DNA of 45,910 bases from CAYRFQ01 sp964423615 (lineage in GTDB: Bacteria; Planctomycetota; Planctomycetia; Gemmatales; Gemmataceae): positions 1-45,910 of the forward strand of contig CAYRFQ010000053.1 in NCBI GenBank assembly GCA_964423615.1. The letters are read 5' to 3'. This document shows, piece after piece, positions 42,732-45,910 of this stretch (its first letter is position 1; each line of letters opens with the position of its first letter). The notes below the pieces were generated by a model. It made no database searches and was not told the origin of the DNA. It was given only the letters and a program-made list of their open reading frames with translations. Made by a program: the position numbers and the translations under genes.

Positions 42732-43247
42732 GATGGTATACTTCCTGTTAGATTGTGCGGGTGTGCATCATTGATTGTTGGAATCTCGTGTTGTCGGACG
42801 AACTTGTGGCACCAAGAAGATGGTGTTCCTCCGAGTCGTGGAGTTTCCGTACTGGTTTCGATCGTCTTGGTCATGAGCGTATTTCAAGCATTTGTTCCCT
42901 CGGCGGGCTTGGGGAAACACGAGCCAGACTCCTGGGCTACAACAAAACAACGGCCTTTCCCAAGATTTCAACTTGGAGAAACAATACCAGAGTCTACCCA
43001 GGCACCCGACAAAGCCTACGGTACAGACAGTCCTTTCCCTCGTCACACTAAACACTATGCAAAGAACTGACGATTCGACGAGGTCCACCAAAATCCAAAG
43101 CCGAACTCCGAAAACGACCCAGCGTGGACATTGACTTTCGAGTAGTGTACACGGTGCCAATCTAGTTGCCAGGGGATCCTTGCAGGCGAACACGAGCGTT
43201 TTTGTCGTTTAACTGTGCGACACGAAAAAGACCAGGAAACGTGGAAG
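42732..43247. other. intergenic region between divergent genes
   Basis: About 515 bases between the divergent oxidoreductase and Nudix genes. Open frames here on both strands lack ribosome binding sites and family resemblance. No clear repeat or hairpin is seen. Confidence 0.4.
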
Positions 43248-43634
43248 ATGTCAGAAACACCAAAAACACAAGCTGGAGTGGTCCCACTACGAAATGGCAA
43301 GGTGTGCCTGATCACGTCTCGCAAGACCGGGTATTGGATTGTTCCCAAGGGCATGATCGATCCCGGATTCACTGCCGAAGAAGCGGCCCTTCAGGAAGCC
43401 TTCGAAGAAGCTGGGCTCAAGGGAACAATCGAAGGGGATGTCGTTGGAAGCTATCGATACGAAAAGTGGGAACGCGAGTATCAAGTACTCTTGTACGTGA
43501 TGCGTGTAACGGAAGTTCACGACGAATGGGAAGAATCCAACCAACGTGAGCGATACTGGGCCAGTTTCGCGGAGGCTCGAGAAATGATCCGAGACAATAC
43601 GTTACGCAAGCTGGTGCTTTCTGTCATGCAATAA
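43248..43634 (+). CDS. Nudix hydrolase
   Basis: A 128-residue Nudix hydrolase, a small cytosolic enzyme that cleaves nucleoside or inositol diphosphate derivatives. The frame is open to a GTG at 43215; the ATG at 43248 is preferred, with AGGA about 10 bases upstream and the domain starting at once (TQAGVVPLRNGKVCLITSR). The box reads PKGMIDPGFTAEEAALQEAF and continues EEAGLKG. The metal-binding QEAFEEAG core is present, but the first Glu of the consensus is Phe and the Arg is Gln. The same changes occur in a known group of bacterial diphosphoinositol-phosphatase-like Nudix proteins (WxxPKGxxxxG...AAxQEAxEEAG), so activity is likely kept. Substrate is unknown. It stands alone. Confidence 0.9.
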   Translation: MSETPKTQAGVVPLRNGKVCLITSRKTGYWIVPKGMIDPGFTAEEAALQEAFEEAGLKGTIEGDVVGSYRYEKWEREYQVLLYVMRVTEVHDEWEESNQRERYWASFAEAREMIRDNTLRKLVLSVMQ

Positions 43635-44135
43635 CGGGCTTGCGGTCAAATGACCCAGGGATACCACCTCTTTAGATGACTACCAAGACAACCATTCGCC
43701 GACCGCTCGAATTATAGTTCGCCCAGAGCCGCAGTCTCCCGAATTCGTCTCTGTATCGGGTCGAGCAACTCGCGAACACCAAAAGACTCACCTGTTGGCC
43801 GCTTTTTGTGGAATCTTTCCGTTATCAACCCCGACGTCTTTGTGTGCTCTTTGTCGAGAGCAATGCTCACCACCCTTAGATTCCGCCATACTTGAGTACG
43901 CTGGTTCCTTGCTTAGCAGCTGTGGTTATTCTATTTCGCCGATATGAGCTTCCTTCAAAAGGAGATCGCCCAGGTGACTTCAGCTCTCTAACTTTCCACA
44001 GTATTCCGAAATTTCCAAGAATAAACCATAAGCTGGAACAATCAATTGCTCCAGAACAATTTTGTTCCCCTTCCTTTCCATGTTATCATGTGGCCAACAC
44101 CCAAGACCTATCCATTGCCAAGCTCATAATTGATC
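43635..44135. other. intergenic region before the TPR gene
   Basis: About 500 bases with no convincing gene, repeat or terminator. The frame of the TPR gene has an in-frame stop at 44127-44129, which limits its start to a TTG at 44130 or the ATG at 44136. Confidence 0.4.
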
Positions 44136-45910
44136 ATGAATATTCTCGACACCTTGACTCAGGCCGTGGCTCAGCACCAAAAAGGCGATTTTGTCGGTGC
44201 GGAACACATTTATCGCCAAGTGTTGGAGATTGACCCAAAACAAGCTGACGCGCTGAATCTGTTGGGTGTCATCCATAGCCAAACGGGTCGTGGTCCCACT
44301 GGGGTCGATCTATTTCGTAAAGCCATCGCCTTGAAGCCAAACTTGGCTGAGGCTCACTTCAATCTCGGCAACGTGCTAAAGGCCTTGAATAACTATCCCG
44401 AGGCCATCGATGCCTACGACAAGGCGATCGAGTTCAACCCGAAAAACGCCGAATCTCATTATAACCGGGCCAATACGCTCATGGAGCTGGGACGATGGGA
44501 TGAAGCCATAACTAGTTATCGTGAAGCGATTCGATTACGTCCAAACTATTCGAAGGCTTACACCAACATGGGTCAAGTCTTGATGTCCAAGGGCAAAGTC
44601 GCTGAGGGCATCCAAGCGTTGGAAAAAGTCGTCCATCTGGAACCCAATTCCGCAAAGGCGAAGGAGCTTTTTGAACAGGCAAGGTTGCGAGAGCAAATCG
44701 AATATGGACAAAGAGTGGAAGTTTGTCCAGAAGATGTTGAGATTCCCGACGACCGAAGAGAGATGGCGACCTCGTTCGCCAAACATGGTGTGGGGCTGGC
44801 CGCGCGAGGAGAACTCGAGTCAGCCATTGCTCAATACAACAAAGCGTTGGAGTTAGTACCTCGTTGGCCCGAAGTGTTGACCAACCGAGGTGTGGCGATG
44901 ACGAAAGCAGGCAAGCACGAAGCTGCCATCAATGACTACGAGAAAGCTATCCAACTAAAGCCTGGCTTCGGCGAAGTTTACGTCAATCTCGGCTGTGCCC
45001 TCATCAAGTTGGAGCGTTTCGCCGAGGCCACAGAGGCTTTAGAGAAGGCGATGCAGCTAAAACCATCCCTCAAGGGAGCCGCCCTCAAGAATTTGGCCAC
45101 AGCACTCAGTGGACAAGGACGTTACGAAGCTGCCGAGGAACTTTGTAAAATTGTTCTGAGGGAAGACCCGGAAGATTCCGAGACTTGGACCAACTCAGGG
45201 ATATGTGCCTTGCGGCAGGGAAAACTCCAACTAAGTATCGAGTATCTTTGTCGGTCTCTCGAACTCAATCCCGATTCACCAGAAGCTCATCACTCCCTTG
45301 GTCTGACTTACCTGACCCTGGGACAGTTCACCGAAGGATGGGCCGAATACGAGTGGCGATTCAAGTGCAAAGAGTTCCCTGTGAGAACGCTCAATCGTCC
45401 CCTCTGGGATGGTAAGGCGAATTCCTCGCAGACGATCTTCCTGTATTTCGAACAAGGACTTGGGGACTCGATCCAATTTGTGCGGTATGCAGCCGTCGTC
45501 AGGGAACGCGTTGGTCGAGTCATTCTTGGGTGCTATCCAAGCATGACCCGTTTGGCCAAGACTTGTCCTGGCGTCGATGAAGTTATTTCGGATGGGGCTC
45601 CCTTGCCGTATTTTGATGTTCAGGCTCCACTGATGAGCCTCCCACACATACTTGAGACCACAGAGGAAAACATCCCGGTTGGTTGTCCTTATCTGACTCC
45701 TGACGCTGACCTCGTTGCCCGTTGGAAAGAGAAACTTGGTGAAAGCAAGGGAGTGAAAATCGGCATCGCCTGGCAGGGTAATCCCAAAAATCGATTGGAC
45801 CGTTTCCGGTCGGTACCTTTGCGTCACTTCACTCAGGTAACTCGAGTCGATGGAATTCGGCTATTCAGTCTCCAGAAAGGTTATGGGCGTGAGCAAATCC
45901 AAGACTGGGA
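44136..45910 (+). CDS. TPR protein with glycosyltransferase-like domain (partial, runs off window)
   Basis: At least 591 residues, open to the window edge. Residues about 1-390 are tetratricopeptide repeats of 34 residues (AEHIYRQVLEIDPKQADALN, AEAHFNLGNVLKALNNYPEA, AESHYNRANTLMELGRWDEA), interrupted by a charged linker around 175-220. After WAEYEWRFKCKEFPVRTL, a glycosyltransferase-like domain begins (LYFEQGLGDSIQFVRYAAVV, PYFDVQAPLMSLPHIL, VKIGIAWQGNPKNRLDRFRS, FSLQKGYGREQI). This layout matches bacterial TPR proteins related to O-GlcNAc-transferase/heptosyltransferase-type families. The acceptor is unknown; the last part of the domain is beyond the window. The ATG at 44136 is the chosen start, with a weak upstream ribosome binding site. 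A TTG two codons earlier is the only alternative. Confidence 0.9.
   Translation, partial: MNILDTLTQAVAQHQKGDFVGAEHIYRQVLEIDPKQADALNLLGVIHSQTGRGPTGVDLFRKAIALKPNLAEAHFNLGNVLKALNNYPEAIDAYDKAIEFNPKNAESHYNRANTLMELGRWDEAITSYREAIRLRPNYSKAYTNMGQVLMSKGKVAEGIQALEKVVHLEPNSAKAKELFEQARLREQIEYGQRVEVCPEDVEIPDDRREMATSFAKHGVGLAARGELESAIAQYNKALELVPRWPEVLTNRGVAMTKAGKHEAAINDYEKAIQLKPGFGEVYVNLGCALIKLERFAEATEALEKAMQLKPSLKGAALKNLATALSGQGRYEAAEELCKIVLREDPEDSETWTNSGICALRQGKLQLSIEYLCRSLELNPDSPEAHHSLGLTYLTLGQFTEGWAEYEWRFKCKEFPVRTLNRPLWDGKANSSQTIFLYFEQGLGDSIQFVRYAAVVRERVGRVILGCYPSMTRLAKTCPGVDEVISDGAPLPYFDVQAPLMSLPHILETTEENIPVGCPYLTPDADLVARWKEKLGESKGVKIGIAWQGNPKNRLDRFRSVPLRHFTQVTRVDGIRLFSLQKGYGREQIQDW

Noticed and set aside
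41724..43070. 448-residue plus-strand open frame opposite the Gfo/Idh/MocA gene
   Set aside because: Antisense to a clearly recognisable oxidoreductase, no ribosome binding site, composition rich in Cys and Arg, no family resemblance.
43892..44233. 113-residue plus-strand open frame before the TPR gene
   Set aside because: Overlaps the true TPR start in another frame and has no recognisable product.

Overview
The window looks like a chromosomal segment of a planctomycete, most probably from or near the Gemmataceae. The evidence is a Tat-exported DUF1501 protein, a serine/threonine kinase carrying WD40 repeats with an ECF sigma factor just upstream, a surface protein with the N-terminal LETLEDRAVPA motif, a DUF3500 protein, many secreted proteins of unknown function, and two adjacent members of a short-protein family (RKLRLFA at the N-terminus, RGCWVVDLILGK at the C-terminus) that I know from Gemmata-type genomes. 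Base composition is near half G+C by eye, lower than typical Gemmata, so I do not name a genus. I see no rRNA, tRNA, CRISPR array, transposase or phage gene.

Layout. 1-5.2 kb: a DUF1501 protein (-), a secreted alpha/beta hydrolase (+) and a tyrosine-catabolism pair, hppD then hmgA (-). 5.5-10.1 kb: exported proteins (an unknown, a PQQ-type beta-propeller, a Gly-rich EF-hand protein, a DUF3500 protein). 10.2-14.8 kb: a long hairpin, the Gemmata-type paralogue pair, a large secreted protein followed by a clear intrinsic terminator, a zeta-toxin-like P-loop protein and a second long hairpin. 14.9-24.6 kb: five genes on the minus strand in the order ECF sigma factor, Ser/Thr kinase-WD40, PP2C phosphatase, HEAT-repeat protein, SWIM zinc-finger protein. 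25.0-29.4 kb: a 1470-residue surface protein with a serine beta-lactamase-type domain followed by about 1000 residues of repeats, ending at an intrinsic terminator. 29.7-35.8 kb: housekeeping genes on the minus strand, polA, coaE, rho and ribH. 35.8-45.9 kb: a 1.2-kb stretch with no convincing gene, a membrane-anchored coiled-coil protein, a secreted protein with a degenerate metallopeptidase-like site, a lipoprotein, a Gfo/Idh/MocA oxidoreductase, a Nudix hydrolase, and a TPR protein with a glycosyltransferase-like domain that runs off the right edge.

How they work together. HppD and HmgA carry out consecutive steps from 4-hydroxyphenylpyruvate to maleylacetoacetate. The kinase and phosphatase are natural antagonists, and the sigma factor just upstream could link the pair to transcription. 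The HEAT and SWIM genes immediately downstream are the best candidates for the effector arm, and this cluster is the most promising candidate for an undescribed system here. Several gene starts were moved inward from the longest open frame to ATG or GTG codons that have a ribosome binding site or match family length; the reasons are given with each gene.
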